Source of the DNA: JBELHR01 sp049607205 | GTDB lineage: Bacteria; Bacteroidota; Bacteroidia; Flavobacteriales; Flavobacteriaceae | Length of the DNA: 55,105 bases | NCBI GenBank assembly: GCA_049607205.1 | Contig: JBMYWH010000014.1 | Span: 1-55,105 of the forward strand | Reading direction: 5' to 3' | Shown: piece by piece, positions 34,631 through 43,307 of the stretch | Layout: the number at the start of each line of letters is the position of its first letter | Position numbering within the stretch: the stretch's first letter is position 1 | Position numbers and translations under genes: made by a program | Notes under the pieces: generated by a model | The model's database searches: none | What the model was told of the DNA's origin: nothing | Seen by the model: only the letters and a program-made list of their open reading frames with translations

Positions 34631-35679
34631 TCCCAATTCTTCTTAGGAACAAGACTGATCAGTCCGAGCAATGCGCTGAAAAAGGGATAAATCAGTGAAG
34701 AAATTAAATAATTTCTCAAACAGATTTTTTCTTTAATCTTAAGACTATAGACTCTGAAATAAAAATAATCTATCAGTGATTTAGTCAAAATCACCGTAAA
34801 AAACGAATCCCATTGTTCTTGTAGTACGGCTTGAGTGAAATAATAGACTACCATAAGATTCGAAGTCCAGATCAAAAGTGCCACCAGTTTATTGAAAAAA
34901 GAGGGTAGAATAGAGGTCTTTGAAGCCCATCTTCTTTGTTGTTTTATAAAACTTTTTAGATCAGGACTATTATGAGTTCTCACAATATTCTGTGATGTGC
35001 TCAAATAAGTTGTTTTGAGTTTGTTTTGTTTGAAGGCTTGTAAAAGAAATAGATCGTCTCCTGAAGCTATGTCTTTATTGTTTGCATAGGGCTTTAAATG
35101 CATGAATGCTTCTTTTCTATAACATAGATTTGCTGCTGAAATGGTATGCATCTGCCCTAAACCCGCAGTCCCATCGCTGTAACAGGCTAGAGAAAGTAAG
35201 TTGAATCCTTGAAAAGAACTGGGTTCAAAACTCAGTACTGGTCCGGCAATCAGATCACTAGATCCTAAATAAGGAAGTATGGTTTGAAAGAGCTCTGGAG
35301 GAAGTTGACAATCCGCATCACAGGTATAAATCCATGGATTAGATGCCGTTGCAACACCAAGTTCTAGTGCAGTTTTCTTACCAGGAGTATCTTTGTTTTC
35401 TATGATTTTATATGGAAGTTCTAGATGCTCCCTAATGAAGTTTTCTGTTTGATCCTGGCTATAATCAGAAATAAAAATCAATTCTAAATCAATGTTTTTA
35501 AGGTTTACGTGTCGTAAACTATTTAAAAGACCTTGAATGTGATCAACTTCATTTTTAAAAGGGATGAGTACCGTGAATCCTTCTTGGGATACGAGGTTTT
35601 TCTTGCCGGGCTTATTAAGATATACACCTCGAATTAGAACAAGAATAAGTAGGGCATAAAATGCTAAAAATAGAATCAT
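34627..35679 (-). CDS. membrane-anchored family 2 glycosyltransferase
   Basis: A 350-residue GT-A glycosyltransferase. An N-terminal membrane span (1-20) precedes the catalytic domain: TVLIPFKNEVDHIQGLLNSL near 34, TCDADCQLPPELF near 119 (the DAD/DxD metal site), SGDDLFLLQAFK near 204 and the QQRRWASKT segment near 238, the Q(Q/R)xRW motif of processive or lipid-linked enzymes. Two further spans follow near the C-terminus. The ATGA-type overlap with the upstream membrane protein gene suggests a joint role in membrane lipid or surface glycan synthesis. The substrate is unknown. Confidence 0.85.
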   Translation of the reverse strand: MILFLAFYALLILVLIRGVYLNKPGKKNLVSQEGFTVLIPFKNEVDHIQGLLNSLRHVNLKNIDLELIFISDYSQDQTENFIREHLELPYKIIENKDTPGKKTALELGVATASNPWIYTCDADCQLPPELFQTILPYLGSSDLIAGPVLSFEPSSFQGFNLLSLACYSDGTAGLGQMHTISAANLCYRKEAFMHLKPYANNKDIASGDDLFLLQAFKQNKLKTTYLSTSQNIVRTHNSPDLKSFIKQQRRWASKTSILPSFFNKLVALLIWTSNLMVVYYFTQAVLQEQWDSFFTVILTKSLIDYFYFRVYSLKIKEKICLRNYLISSLIYPFFSALLGLISLVPKKNWD

Positions 35680-36599
35680 CTTAGGTTAAGCTTAGCTTTT
35701 TTGAACATTAGACTGGACCCTAGGATGGCCGGAACACCCCAATTGAAGAACCACATTAAAAAGGAAATGAAAATTACGGAAATAGAAGAAGTTCCTGTCA
35801 ACGAGAACACAGCAACAAAGACCGTTGTTTTAATCACTAAATCAAATATGCTCATCAAGGGAACCAGAGTCAATAGAAGATAGGATACAGAGGTGAAGGC
35901 ATAGAGTTCTGCAATACTTAGTGGGGAGCCGATATAATAGAGTCCCCAGACATAGGCTGAGCTAAAACAGAGATAACGTGTCATTGCCAGTAAAATTACT
36001 TTCCACAATTGACGATTCTGAATAAGTACATTGCGATTTACCGCGAGATAAAAGATTACTAAACACACTCCCCCTGTTATTAAGATGGATTTCATAAAAG
36101 GGAGTTCCTCATAGAGAAATTCCAATTCTTTTTCTGAGATATAAAATAGACCTATGGTCCCAAAAATTAGGGTAGCTAAGAGCTGTGTGAGGTTTAAAGA
36201 AAAAATATTATAGGCAATGTATTTGTGTTTTTCTTTAGGGAAAAAAGAGAGTTTTATGGGATATTCTCCAAGTTTCATAGGACTTATAATACCGGCACTA
36301 TGTCCTTTTAAATTCTGGATGAAACTTTGTTTAAAGCTTATGTGAGCCTTAGGGCTGTTAATAATTTTCCACCTCAAAATTTCCAGTGTCCAATTGGAAA
36401 TCGCTAGGAAAACAATGGGTATTATTAAATTTAAATTTTGAATAAAACTCAGCTTAGGCCAAGTAAGCTCTGTCGATTTACGATCTAAAACATAGATCAG
36501 ATACCCTAAAGAGAGCAGGCCTATGAGTCCTTGAAAGTATTTGTTTTTTATAAATGACAAGCCTATTGAATTTAGTATCTTCGCTAAGATAAGATACAA
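35676..36599 (-). CDS. polytopic membrane protein, LPG-synthase-like/flippase-like
   Basis: A protein of about 307 residues with roughly seven to eight hydrophobic spans. The pattern of an early span pair, then ISPMKLGEYPIKLSFFP near 105 and the SVSYLLLTLVPLMSIFDLVIK segment near 235, resembles the lysylphosphatidylglycerol-synthase transmembrane (UPF0104) family. In the SPMKLGE motif, G and E are conserved in that family. The start is uncertain: this frame opens with TTG at 36599, and another TTG at 36560 fits better with a likely -7 box between them. It overlaps the glycosyltransferase start by four bases and is divergent from ruvC. Confidence 0.7.
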   Translation of the reverse strand: MYLILAKILNSIGLSFIKNKYFQGLIGLLSLGYLIYVLDRKSTELTWPKLSFIQNLNLIIPIVFLAISNWTLEILRWKIINSPKAHISFKQSFIQNLKGHSAGIISPMKLGEYPIKLSFFPKEKHKYIAYNIFSLNLTQLLATLIFGTIGLFYISEKELEFLYEELPFMKSILITGGVCLVIFYLAVNRNVLIQNRQLWKVILLAMTRYLCFSSAYVWGLYYIGSPLSIAELYAFTSVSYLLLTLVPLMSIFDLVIKTTVFVAVFSLTGTSSISVIFISFLMWFFNWGVPAILGSSLMFKKAKLNLR

Positions 36600-36607
36600 A
36601 ATTTAAT

Positions 36608-37162
36608 TTGAGTACAGAACGTATAATTTTAGGGATAGACCCGGGAACGACTATCATGGGATTCGGAGTGATCAAGATCAAAGGGAAACAGATGGAATTC
36701 GTCCAGATGAATGAACTTTTATTGACTAAGTACAAGGACCCTTATATTAAATTGAAACTTATTTTTGAGCGTACTATAGAGCTTATCGATACCTATCATC
36801 CCGACGAAATAGCCTTAGAAGCACCTTTTTTTGGGAAGAATGTGCAGTCCATGCTTAAGTTAGGGCGGGCCCAAGGAGTAGCAATGGCTGCTGGACTCTC
36901 TCGAGATATCCCAGTCACGGAATATCTTCCTAAAAAGATCAAGATGGCTGTTACTGGAAACGGTAATGCCTCTAAGGAACAGGTTGCTAAGATGCTTCAG
37001 AGTCTACTTGGACTTAAGACCATACCTAAGAATCTGGATGCTACCGATGGTTTAGCTGCGGCAGTTTGTCATTTTTATAATTCTGGTAGAGTCGTTGGAG
37101 GTAAGAACTATTCAGGTTGGGCTTCTTTCATAAGCCAAAACCCCAACAAAGTTAACAAGTAA
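36608..37162 (+). CDS. ruvC: Holliday junction endodeoxyribonuclease RuvC
   Basis: Resolves Holliday junctions during recombination. The 184-residue protein has the RNase H-like core: the first catalytic Asp in ILGIDPGTTIMGFGV (residues 7-21), Glu in ALEAPFFGKN near 61-70, and the C-terminal acidic pair region NLDATDGLAAAVCH near 140. The start is TTG at 36608, directly before STERIILGIDPG. The stop overlaps the hemW start by one base (TAATG). Confidence 0.94.
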   Translation: MSTERIILGIDPGTTIMGFGVIKIKGKQMEFVQMNELLLTKYKDPYIKLKLIFERTIELIDTYHPDEIALEAPFFGKNVQSMLKLGRAQGVAMAAGLSRDIPVTEYLPKKIKMAVTGNGNASKEQVAKMLQSLLGLKTIPKNLDATDGLAAAVCHFYNSGRVVGGKNYSGWASFISQNPNKVNK

Positions 37163-38286
37163 TGGCTGGGATCTATATACATATTCCTTTTTGCCGTAAA
37201 GCTTGTCACTATTGTGATTTTCATTTTTCTACCCAACTTGGACTTCAAGATAAGATGGTGTCGGCCATGGAGCGCGAGCTTGATTTAAGAAAGGATTATC
37301 TCAAGGGGCAGGGAATATCAACCTTGTATTTCGGAGGAGGGACTCCGAGTGTTTTGACTAAAGAGGAGTTGGGGCGTTTAATTTCTAGGGTGAAGTCTAA
37401 TTTTGAATTGAGCACAGAACTTGAAATATGCCTTGAGGTCAATCCAGATGATATTGATGCAGAACGTTTAGAGGCCTGGAAGTCCCTTGGAGTGAATAGA
37501 TTGTCCATAGGAATTCAGTCTTTTAGACAGGAGGATTTGACTTTTTTCAATCGATCACATACAGCAGAGCAGGCCCTAGAGGGATTAAAGCTGGCGCGAA
37601 AGTACTTTGATAATATCACGGCGGATTTAATTTATGGGGTACAAGACATGTCTCTTAAGACTTGGGAGCAAAATGTGCAAACCTTGATTGATTTAGATAT
37701 TCCCCATATTTCGGCTTATGCGCTGACGGTAGAGGAAAAAACAGCCCTAGACCATTTTATAAAGTCTGGAAAAGCAGCTCCATTAGACGAGCAATTGGCA
37801 AAAACTCATTTTGAACATCTTATAGCACTTCTTAAAAAGCGTGGTTTTGAGCATTATGAAATTTCGAATTTTGCCAAACCTGGATTTAGATCAAGACATA
37901 ATTCTGCCTATTGGCAAGGAGCCCATTATCTAGGAATAGGCCCTGGAGCTCATTCGTTCAATGGGAAGACTAGAAGTTGGAATGTTTCGAGCAATCCGAA
38001 GTATATCAAAAGTATTGACCAAGGTATACTTCCCTTAGAAACAGAGGTTCTGGCCTTAAAAGATCGCTTTAATGAATATGTCATGACGGGCTTAAGAACC
38101 GATTTCGGGATTGATAAGAGTTATGTGCTGAAGGAGTTGGGAGAAGAGGTTTTGGGGTATTTAGAACTTAATATTGAGAAATACCTCGCCCAAAACTTAA
38201 TTTCGATTCAAAAAGGTCGTTATATTTTGAATGAAAAAGCTCGATTTAGAGCTGATGGAATAGCTTCAGATTTGTTTTGGGTCTAG
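37162..38286 (+). CDS. hemW: HemW-type radical SAM heme chaperone
   Basis: A radical SAM protein of 374 residues. The cluster motif CRKACHYC (C11, C15, C18) in PFCRKACHYCDFHF is the CX3CX2C arrangement. GGGTPSVLT near 54 is the SAM-binding glycines. HemW is related to coproporphyrinogen oxidase HemN but acts as a heme chaperone. HemN carries an extra Cys in CX3CX2CXC; here Phe (CDFHF) follows, which favours HemW. It follows ruvC with a one-base overlap and precedes the cyclase gene by 19 bases. Confidence 0.88.
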   Translation: MAGIYIHIPFCRKACHYCDFHFSTQLGLQDKMVSAMERELDLRKDYLKGQGISTLYFGGGTPSVLTKEELGRLISRVKSNFELSTELEICLEVNPDDIDAERLEAWKSLGVNRLSIGIQSFRQEDLTFFNRSHTAEQALEGLKLARKYFDNITADLIYGVQDMSLKTWEQNVQTLIDLDIPHISAYALTVEEKTALDHFIKSGKAAPLDEQLAKTHFEHLIALLKKRGFEHYEISNFAKPGFRSRHNSAYWQGAHYLGIGPGAHSFNGKTRSWNVSSNPKYIKSIDQGILPLETEVLALKDRFNEYVMTGLRTDFGIDKSYVLKELGEEVLGYLELNIEKYLAQNLISIQKGRYILNEKARFRADGIASDLFWV

Positions 38287-38305
38287 TTTTTAGCTAATTT
38301 CGAGT

Positions 38306-39079
38306 ATGGAACTTAGGCTAAAAATAGGGAATCAGTGGTATCAATGGGATTTTGACAAGGGAATAGACCTTTCAATTTCTCTTAAAAATGATGGCAGAAA
38401 TCCTGCTGCATGGTATGTGGATGCTCCAGAAATCCAAGCGGTGCGTCAAGGAGATTTTATTGGTAAAGTCAGTGAAGGAGGGAGTACGAATTTCAATTGG
38501 ATTCGTTTCAATCCTCATGCTCATATGACCCACACAGAATGTTTAGGGCATATTACTGAAGAATTTTATTCCATTAATTCCCAACTCAAAGAATTTCATT
38601 TTCCATCCTATTTGATCACCGTAGCGCCTAAAGAGGTCGATGGAGATTTAATTATTGATTTAGCACAATTAAAAGCGCGTTTATCAGATCGAAAGGAAAT
38701 GCAATATGCCAAGGCACTTTTAATCAGGACTCTTCCTAATGATGCCTCTAAAATTTCACGAAATTATGAACATAGCAATCCTCCTTATTTTTCAAGGGAA
38801 GCAATGGAGTTCATTGTAGGGCTTGGAATTGAACATCTTTTAGTAGATTTACCCTCGGTGGATAAGGAAAAAGATGGAGGAGCCTTAGTAAACCATAATA
38901 TTTTCTGGCAGACCCAGAGTGAAGAATCACGTAAACATGCAACAATTACGGAGTTTATTTATGTGAACGAAGAAATACATGATGGATTCTATCTTTTAGA
39001 TTTGGCCGTAGCGCCTATCGAAAATGATGCGAGTCCGAGTCGACCTGTAATATATCAACTAGATAAAATAGATTTATGA
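38306..39079 (+). CDS. cyclase family protein (kynurenine formamidase-like)
   Basis: A 257-residue metal-dependent hydrolase of the cyclase/kynurenine-formamidase superfamily. The metal-site segment HAHMTHTECLGHI near 71-83 matches the HxxTHxDxxxH-type motif. LVDLPSVDKEKDGGALVNHNIF near 190 is the other conserved region. The natural substrate is unknown; these enzymes open or close amide or lactone rings. It ends in an ATGA overlap with the CocE/NonD hydrolase, suggesting both act on one compound. Confidence 0.8.
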   Translation: MELRLKIGNQWYQWDFDKGIDLSISLKNDGRNPAAWYVDAPEIQAVRQGDFIGKVSEGGSTNFNWIRFNPHAHMTHTECLGHITEEFYSINSQLKEFHFPSYLITVAPKEVDGDLIIDLAQLKARLSDRKEMQYAKALLIRTLPNDASKISRNYEHSNPPYFSREAMEFIVGLGIEHLLVDLPSVDKEKDGGALVNHNIFWQTQSEESRKHATITEFIYVNEEIHDGFYLLDLAVAPIENDASPSRPVIYQLDKIDL

Positions 39080-41016
39080 AAATTACCCTTAAGAAAAGCC
39101 TTGCAATCGGGGTTTTGGCCCTTGGGCTGAGTGCTTGTACGAGCACCAACGAAGAGCAAAAGTCGGATGCAAAAAAAGTGAATTACGTTCAAGAGAATTA
39201 CACTAAAAAGGAAGTTGAAATTGAAATGAGAGACGGAACCAAGCTCTTTACTTCGATCTACAGTCCTAAGGACACTTCCAAGGAGTATCCGATTATGTTA
39301 CAGCGAACTCCATATAGTGCTAGACCTTATGGAGAAGATAAGTTTAGATCTAGAATCGCGCCGAGTAAGACGATGATGGAAGAAGGATATATTGTGGTCT
39401 ATCAAGATGTACGCGGACGTTGGATGAGTGAAGGTGTTTATGATAATATGAGGGCTTTTATTCCTAATAAAACGGATTCTACTCAAGTGGATGAGGCCTC
39501 GGATACTTATGATACAATTGACTGGCTGGTGAATAATGTGGAGAACAATAATGGACGTGTAGGGACTTGGGGTATTTCTTATCCAGGATACTATACAACT
39601 TATTCTGTTGTAGATGCTCACCCTGCCTTAAAAGCGGCATCCCCTCAGGCTGCGATTGGTGATTTTTTCTTTGATGATTTCCACCATAATGGAGCTTTTT
39701 TATTGAGTTATTTTAGAGCAGTGCGTCTGTTCGGGACCTATAAAGATAAACCTACGGATACGGCATGGTACTCCCTTCCTTCTATGGATACTAAGGATCA
39801 ATATCAGTTCTTTTTAGATGCGGGACCACTTTCTAATTTGAATAAATATTTTCAAGATAAATCTGTAGATGCAGGGGCTTCGGTGGCTGCGAATCCAAAT
39901 AGGATTGACGATTATTTCTGGAAAGAAATTGTAGAACACCCTAATTACGATGAGGTGTGGCAGAGTAAAGGACTTATTCAGCATCTGAAAAATGTGAAAC
40001 CTACAGTGGCGACTATGGTTGTGGCTGGGGAATTTGATGCAGAGGATTTATATGGTCCTTTAGAGGCTTATAAGAATATTGAAAAATACAACCCGAAGAA
40101 TTATAACACTCTAGTATTCGGGCCTTGGTCTCATGGGCAATGGGCTTCTTCGAATCCTAGAAATGCGGTTGGGAATTATTATTTCGGAGACTCAATTTCT
40201 TTGAATTATCAAACTCAGGTGGAGGCGAAGTTCTTTAATCACTTCCTTAAAGGCTCTGGAGATCACAATTCAGGACTACCAGAAGCTATGGTTTATGATA
40301 CAGGTAAAAAACAATGGAATTCTTATGATGTGTGGCCACCAGAGAATGCGGAAGATATGGAGATGTATCTTGGAGCGGATCAGAATTTATCTGGGACTAA
40401 GCCCCGTGAAGAAGCGGTGAAATTTTATTCTGATATCAACAAGCCGGTTCCTTATTCTGAAGATATTAAGACGGTGTTTACTCCACGTAAATACATGACC
40501 GATGATCAGCGTTTTGCTGCTAGGCGTTCAGATGTCTTAGTTTATGAAACAGAAGTTTTAGAGGATGACATGACCTTAGTAGGGGATTTAATAGCAGACC
40601 TTCAAGTAGCAACTACAGGTTCTTCAGCGGATTGGATTGTAAAGGTAATCGATGTACATCCAGCAAATGCCGAGGAGAATAATGATAAGATGCAGGATCA
40701 CTTAAAGATGTCTAATTATCATTTGATGGTTAGGTCAGAAGTAATGAGAGGTCGTTTTAGAAATAGTTTTGCTAAGCCAGAGCCTTTTGTACCGAATAAG
40801 AAGACGGAAGTTTCTTTGAAATTACAAGATATCAACCATACCTTCAAAAAAGGACATAAACTTCAGATCCAGGTTCAAAGTACTTGGTTTCCTTTGATCG
40901 ATTTAAACCCTCAGACTTATGTAGATAATATCTACAAGGCTTCCGAGGAAGATTTCCAATCTCAGATGCACACGGTATTTACCTCTTCTAAGATTCGATT
41001 TAAGCAATTAAAATAA
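39076..41016 (+). CDS. CocE/NonD (X-Pro dipeptidyl-peptidase S15) family lipoprotein hydrolase
   Basis: A 646-residue exported alpha/beta hydrolase. The signal peptide ends in a lipobox LSAC (Cys20), so the protein is probably anchored to a membrane after export. The S15-like domain has the nucleophile Ser in GRVGTWGISYPGYYTT near 159-174, RTPYSARPYGEDKF near 76 and GEFDAEDLYGPL near 318 (Asp). The C-terminal third is a jelly-roll XPP_N/PepX-like domain. Relatives hydrolyse cephalosporin acyl groups, cocaine esters or X-Pro peptides. It overlaps the cyclase gene by four bases; a terminator follows. Confidence 0.85.
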   Translation: MKITLKKSLAIGVLALGLSACTSTNEEQKSDAKKVNYVQENYTKKEVEIEMRDGTKLFTSIYSPKDTSKEYPIMLQRTPYSARPYGEDKFRSRIAPSKTMMEEGYIVVYQDVRGRWMSEGVYDNMRAFIPNKTDSTQVDEASDTYDTIDWLVNNVENNNGRVGTWGISYPGYYTTYSVVDAHPALKAASPQAAIGDFFFDDFHHNGAFLLSYFRAVRLFGTYKDKPTDTAWYSLPSMDTKDQYQFFLDAGPLSNLNKYFQDKSVDAGASVAANPNRIDDYFWKEIVEHPNYDEVWQSKGLIQHLKNVKPTVATMVVAGEFDAEDLYGPLEAYKNIEKYNPKNYNTLVFGPWSHGQWASSNPRNAVGNYYFGDSISLNYQTQVEAKFFNHFLKGSGDHNSGLPEAMVYDTGKKQWNSYDVWPPENAEDMEMYLGADQNLSGTKPREEAVKFYSDINKPVPYSEDIKTVFTPRKYMTDDQRFAARRSDVLVYETEVLEDDMTLVGDLIADLQVATTGSSADWIVKVIDVHPANAEENNDKMQDHLKMSNYHLMVRSEVMRGRFRNSFAKPEPFVPNKKTEVSLKLQDINHTFKKGHKLQIQVQSTWFPLIDLNPQTYVDNIYKASEEDFQSQMHTVFTSSKIRFKQLK

Positions 41017-41022
41017 TTTTAT

Positions 41023-41058
41023 AAAGCCTGAATGACTGATGTTGTTCAGGCTTTTTTT
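41023..41058 (+). terminator. intrinsic terminator after the CocE-like gene
   Basis: AAAGCCTGAA (41023-41032) pairs with TTCAGGCTTT (41045-41054), ten pairs around a 12-base loop, followed by seven T. It lies inside the longer in-frame extension of the next gene, which argues against a start before 41058. Confidence 0.9.
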
Positions 41059-41073
41059 ATTCCCAATGTTCTT

Positions 41074-41424
41074 ATGAATATAGAAGAGCTTCATCAGTAT
41101 TTATTGTCTAAAAAAGCGGTAGAAGATTGCTTTCCTTTCGATGCAGAAACCTTAGTGTTTAAGGTTGCGGGTAAGATGTTTGCTTTACTTCCTTTAGAGC
41201 GATTTCCAAGGACAGTGAATTTAAAATGTGATCCTGATTATGCTCAGGAACTAAGAGGGGAATACGATGCTATTCAGCCTGGATTTCACATGAATAAGAA
41301 ACATTGGAATACCATAGAATACGAAGCAATTGATCCTAAATTATTTAAAGAACTCATTGATCATTCCTATGATCTTGTTGTTGCAGGGTTGACTAAAAAA
41401 CAAAAGGATTTATTTGGATTCTAA
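41074..41424 (+). CDS. MmcQ/YjbR family protein
   Basis: A 116-residue protein of the double-wing MmcQ/YjbR fold, often described as DNA-binding-like with a CyaY-like structure; its biological role is not settled. Key stretches are LSKKAVEDCFPFD near 8, VFKVAGKMFALL near 25, NLKCDPDYAQELR near 45, and HMNKKHWNTI near 66, all family marks. I chose ATG 41074 because the terminator hairpin ends at 41058, ahead of it. The 3' end overlaps the convergent AraC gene by 15 bases. Confidence 0.88.
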   Translation: MNIEELHQYLLSKKAVEDCFPFDAETLVFKVAGKMFALLPLERFPRTVNLKCDPDYAQELRGEYDAIQPGFHMNKKHWNTIEYEAIDPKLFKELIDHSYDLVVAGLTKKQKDLFGF

Positions 41425-42270
41425 AACCTTCTTTCTATAACGACTTGGTGTTGTTTTCTTGAACTTTTGAAAGTGTCGATTAAAACTTGAATTATCTTCA
41501 TAGCCCATTTGCACGGCAATAGTTCCTATAGGAGTATCAGGGTTTTCTACTAAGAGTTGTGCGACTTTTTGAATTTTTAGTTCTTGAAAAAAATGTAGAT
41601 AAGTCTTGTCCGTGTGTTGTTTGAAAAAGCGACAGAAAGAAGTTGGACTCAGGTGGGCGATTGCTGCGATTTGATCTAGGTCTATTTCGGTGTCTATACG
41701 CTCGAGCATATATTGCATGATCTTGTTGAGCCTCGCTCCTTCCTTTTCGTTGATATGCTGATCTTGGAATAAATGTAGGGTTGAGGTTTTTCGCCTTGAG
41801 ATGAACTCAAGGAAACCTAAGGTTTTGATATATTGTTTTGCTCCAGATTGTTCAAAAAGCTTGATCCATCTGCGCTGTCTGTAAGCGCTTAATTGTACAC
41901 TAAAAGGTTGTTGAGATCTTTTGATTAGATTTTTTAAGAATTCATGCTCTTTAATTTGATACAAGGACTTGTCCTGATTTTCACTATTTAATGGAGGTAA
42001 AAAGAGGGTATACATCACGGGCTGCTTGTCTATAATGTCAGAATCCGACAGTCGGAATAGATGTGAAAATTGCGATCCAAGCACTAAAACTTCTCCTGCC
42101 TTAAAAGTTCCGATTTGATCGGAGATTATATATTGAGTGTCTTGGGTGAAAAGTGATATTTGAATCTCTTGATGTCTGTGATAATAAGGGTAAAAAGGAG
42201 CTTGATCTATTTGATAAATCAAATTAGCCGAAGTAGTCTTAGGAATGTGAAAATCGATTACTTTCATCAA
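41410..42270 (-). CDS. AraC-family transcriptional regulator of the hydroxyproline cluster
   Basis: A 286-residue regulator. An N-terminal cupin-like sensor is about 10-110 (YPYYHRHQEIQISLFTQ, TFKAGEVLVLGSQFSHLFR). The C-terminal AraC DNA-binding domain with two helix-turn-helix units is about 185-280 (LDQIAAIAHLSPTSFCRFFKQH, and TPIGTIAVQMGYEDNSSFNRHFQKF). It is divergent from the hydroxyproline catabolic genes, 118 bases apart, so it most likely controls them in response to a pathway compound. The start is a double ATG (42270 or 42267). Confidence 0.88.
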   Translation of the reverse strand: MMKVIDFHIPKTTSANLIYQIDQAPFYPYYHRHQEIQISLFTQDTQYIISDQIGTFKAGEVLVLGSQFSHLFRLSDSDIIDKQPVMYTLFLPPLNSENQDKSLYQIKEHEFLKNLIKRSQQPFSVQLSAYRQRRWIKLFEQSGAKQYIKTLGFLEFISRRKTSTLHLFQDQHINEKEGARLNKIMQYMLERIDTEIDLDQIAAIAHLSPTSFCRFFKQHTDKTYLHFFQELKIQKVAQLLVENPDTPIGTIAVQMGYEDNSSFNRHFQKFKKTTPSRYRKKVLESK

Positions 42271-42336
42271 ATATTATCTTAAAATGGTTCATTTAAGGTA
42301 AAAATAGGATAATATTTGACGAAAACTAGATAATAT
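42271..42336. promoter_or_regulatory. candidate AraC-regulator binding sites (GATAATAT repeats)
   Basis: GATAATAT occurs twice as a direct repeat, at 42308-42315 and 42329-42336, exactly 21 bases apart (two helical turns). An inverted copy, ATATTATC, is at 42271-42278. AraC-type proteins commonly bind paired direct repeats about 21 bases apart. The sites lie between the regulator and the catabolic genes. Binding is inferred. Confidence 0.55.
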
Positions 42337-42365
42337 ATACTTAATATCGAGCTTTAGTTCTTCCG

Positions 42366-42373
42366 TAACTTTG
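42366..42373 (+). promoter_or_regulatory. -7 promoter element of the hydroxyproline operon
   Basis: TAACTTTG is an exact TAnnTTTG match, 15 bases upstream of the chosen ATG at 42389. No -33 TTTG is present, as expected of an activator-dependent promoter. The direct repeats end 30 bases upstream. Confidence 0.6.
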
Positions 42374-42388
42374 ATTAAAAAACAAATC

Positions 42389-43306
42389 ATGAATCAAATA
42401 TTTAGGGGAGTAATGCCCGCAGTAACCACCAAGTTCAATGAAAAGGACGAACTGGATTTAGATCTTTTTGCCGTAAATATTAAGGCTCAATTAGAAGCTG
42501 GTGTACACGGAATAATCTTAGGAGGAACACTTGGCGAGGCTTCTACATTGACTGCTGCAGAAAAGAGAATTTTAGTGAGAAGTACGGTGGACTTAGTCCA
42601 GGGGAAGGTTCCTGTTATTTTGAACATTGCAGAACAAAGTACTTCTGCGGCAATACATGCGGCTCAAATCGCAAAGGAAGATGGGGCGAGAGGCTTGATG
42701 CTTCTTCCTCCTATGCGTTATAAGGCAGATGCTCTTGAAACCGTGACTTATTTCAAAGCAATCGCTAAGAGTACCGACCTTCCTATTATGATTTATAACA
42801 ATCCGGTTGATTATGGAATTGAAGTGACCTTAGATATGTTTGAGTCTTTGATGGAATGTGAAAATATTATGGCAGTCAAAGAATCTACAAGAGATATTTC
42901 TAATGTGACTCGAATGAGAAGTCGTTTTGGCGCGCGTTTTAGCATTTTGTGTGGAGTGGATACCCTTGCTATGGAAAGTTTAGCCATGGGAGCGGATGGA
43001 TGGGTTGCCGGTTTAGTTTGTGCCTTTCCTGCAGAAACTTGTTGTATCTATGAATTGATCAAAAGACGAAATTTTGAAGATTTTGAAAAAGCACGTGAAA
43101 TATATTCTTGGTTCCTTCCTTTACTTGAATTGGATATTAATACTAAATTAGTCCAAAACATTAAATTGGCAGAAACGGCCACTGGGATCGGCAGTCCGAT
43201 GGTACGCGCTCCAAGACTTCCTTTATATGGAGAAGAGTTGGAACATGTACAGCAGATTATCGACCAAGGGCTAGCATCCAGACCAGTTTTACCTAAATAT
43301 CTTTAA
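42389..43306 (+). CDS. DapA-family lyase, probable pyrroline-4-hydroxy-2-carboxylate deaminase
   Basis: A 305-residue (beta/alpha)8 class I aldolase-fold protein. The Schiff-base lysine is K164 (MAVKESTRDI) and the catalytic Tyr is Y136 (IMIYNNP); GTLGEASTL near 46 is the carboxylate-binding loop. The fold fits dihydrodipicolinate synthase, N-acetylneuraminate lyase and related enzymes. Next to an epimerase, a D-amino-acid oxidase and a semialdehyde dehydrogenase, the likely reaction is deamination of 1-pyrroline-4-hydroxy-2-carboxylate to alpha-ketoglutarate semialdehyde. I chose ATG 42389 because TTG 42371 lies inside the -7 box. The next gene starts one base after its stop. Confidence 0.85.
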   Translation: MNQIFRGVMPAVTTKFNEKDELDLDLFAVNIKAQLEAGVHGIILGGTLGEASTLTAAEKRILVRSTVDLVQGKVPVILNIAEQSTSAAIHAAQIAKEDGARGLMLLPPMRYKADALETVTYFKAIAKSTDLPIMIYNNPVDYGIEVTLDMFESLMECENIMAVKESTRDISNVTRMRSRFGARFSILCGVDTLAMESLAMGADGWVAGLVCAFPAETCCIYELIKRRNFEDFEKAREIYSWFLPLLELDINTKLVQNIKLAETATGIGSPMVRAPRLPLYGEELEHVQQIIDQGLASRPVLPKYL

Positions 43307-43307
43307 G

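Noticed and set aside
39298..39621. 107-codon minus-strand frame inside the CocE-like gene
   Set aside because: Antisense shadow of a well-supported gene, with no domain or promoter.
41032..41073. Upstream in-frame start of the YjbR-like protein
   Set aside because: The extension covers the terminator hairpin of the previous gene; the family start is at 41074.
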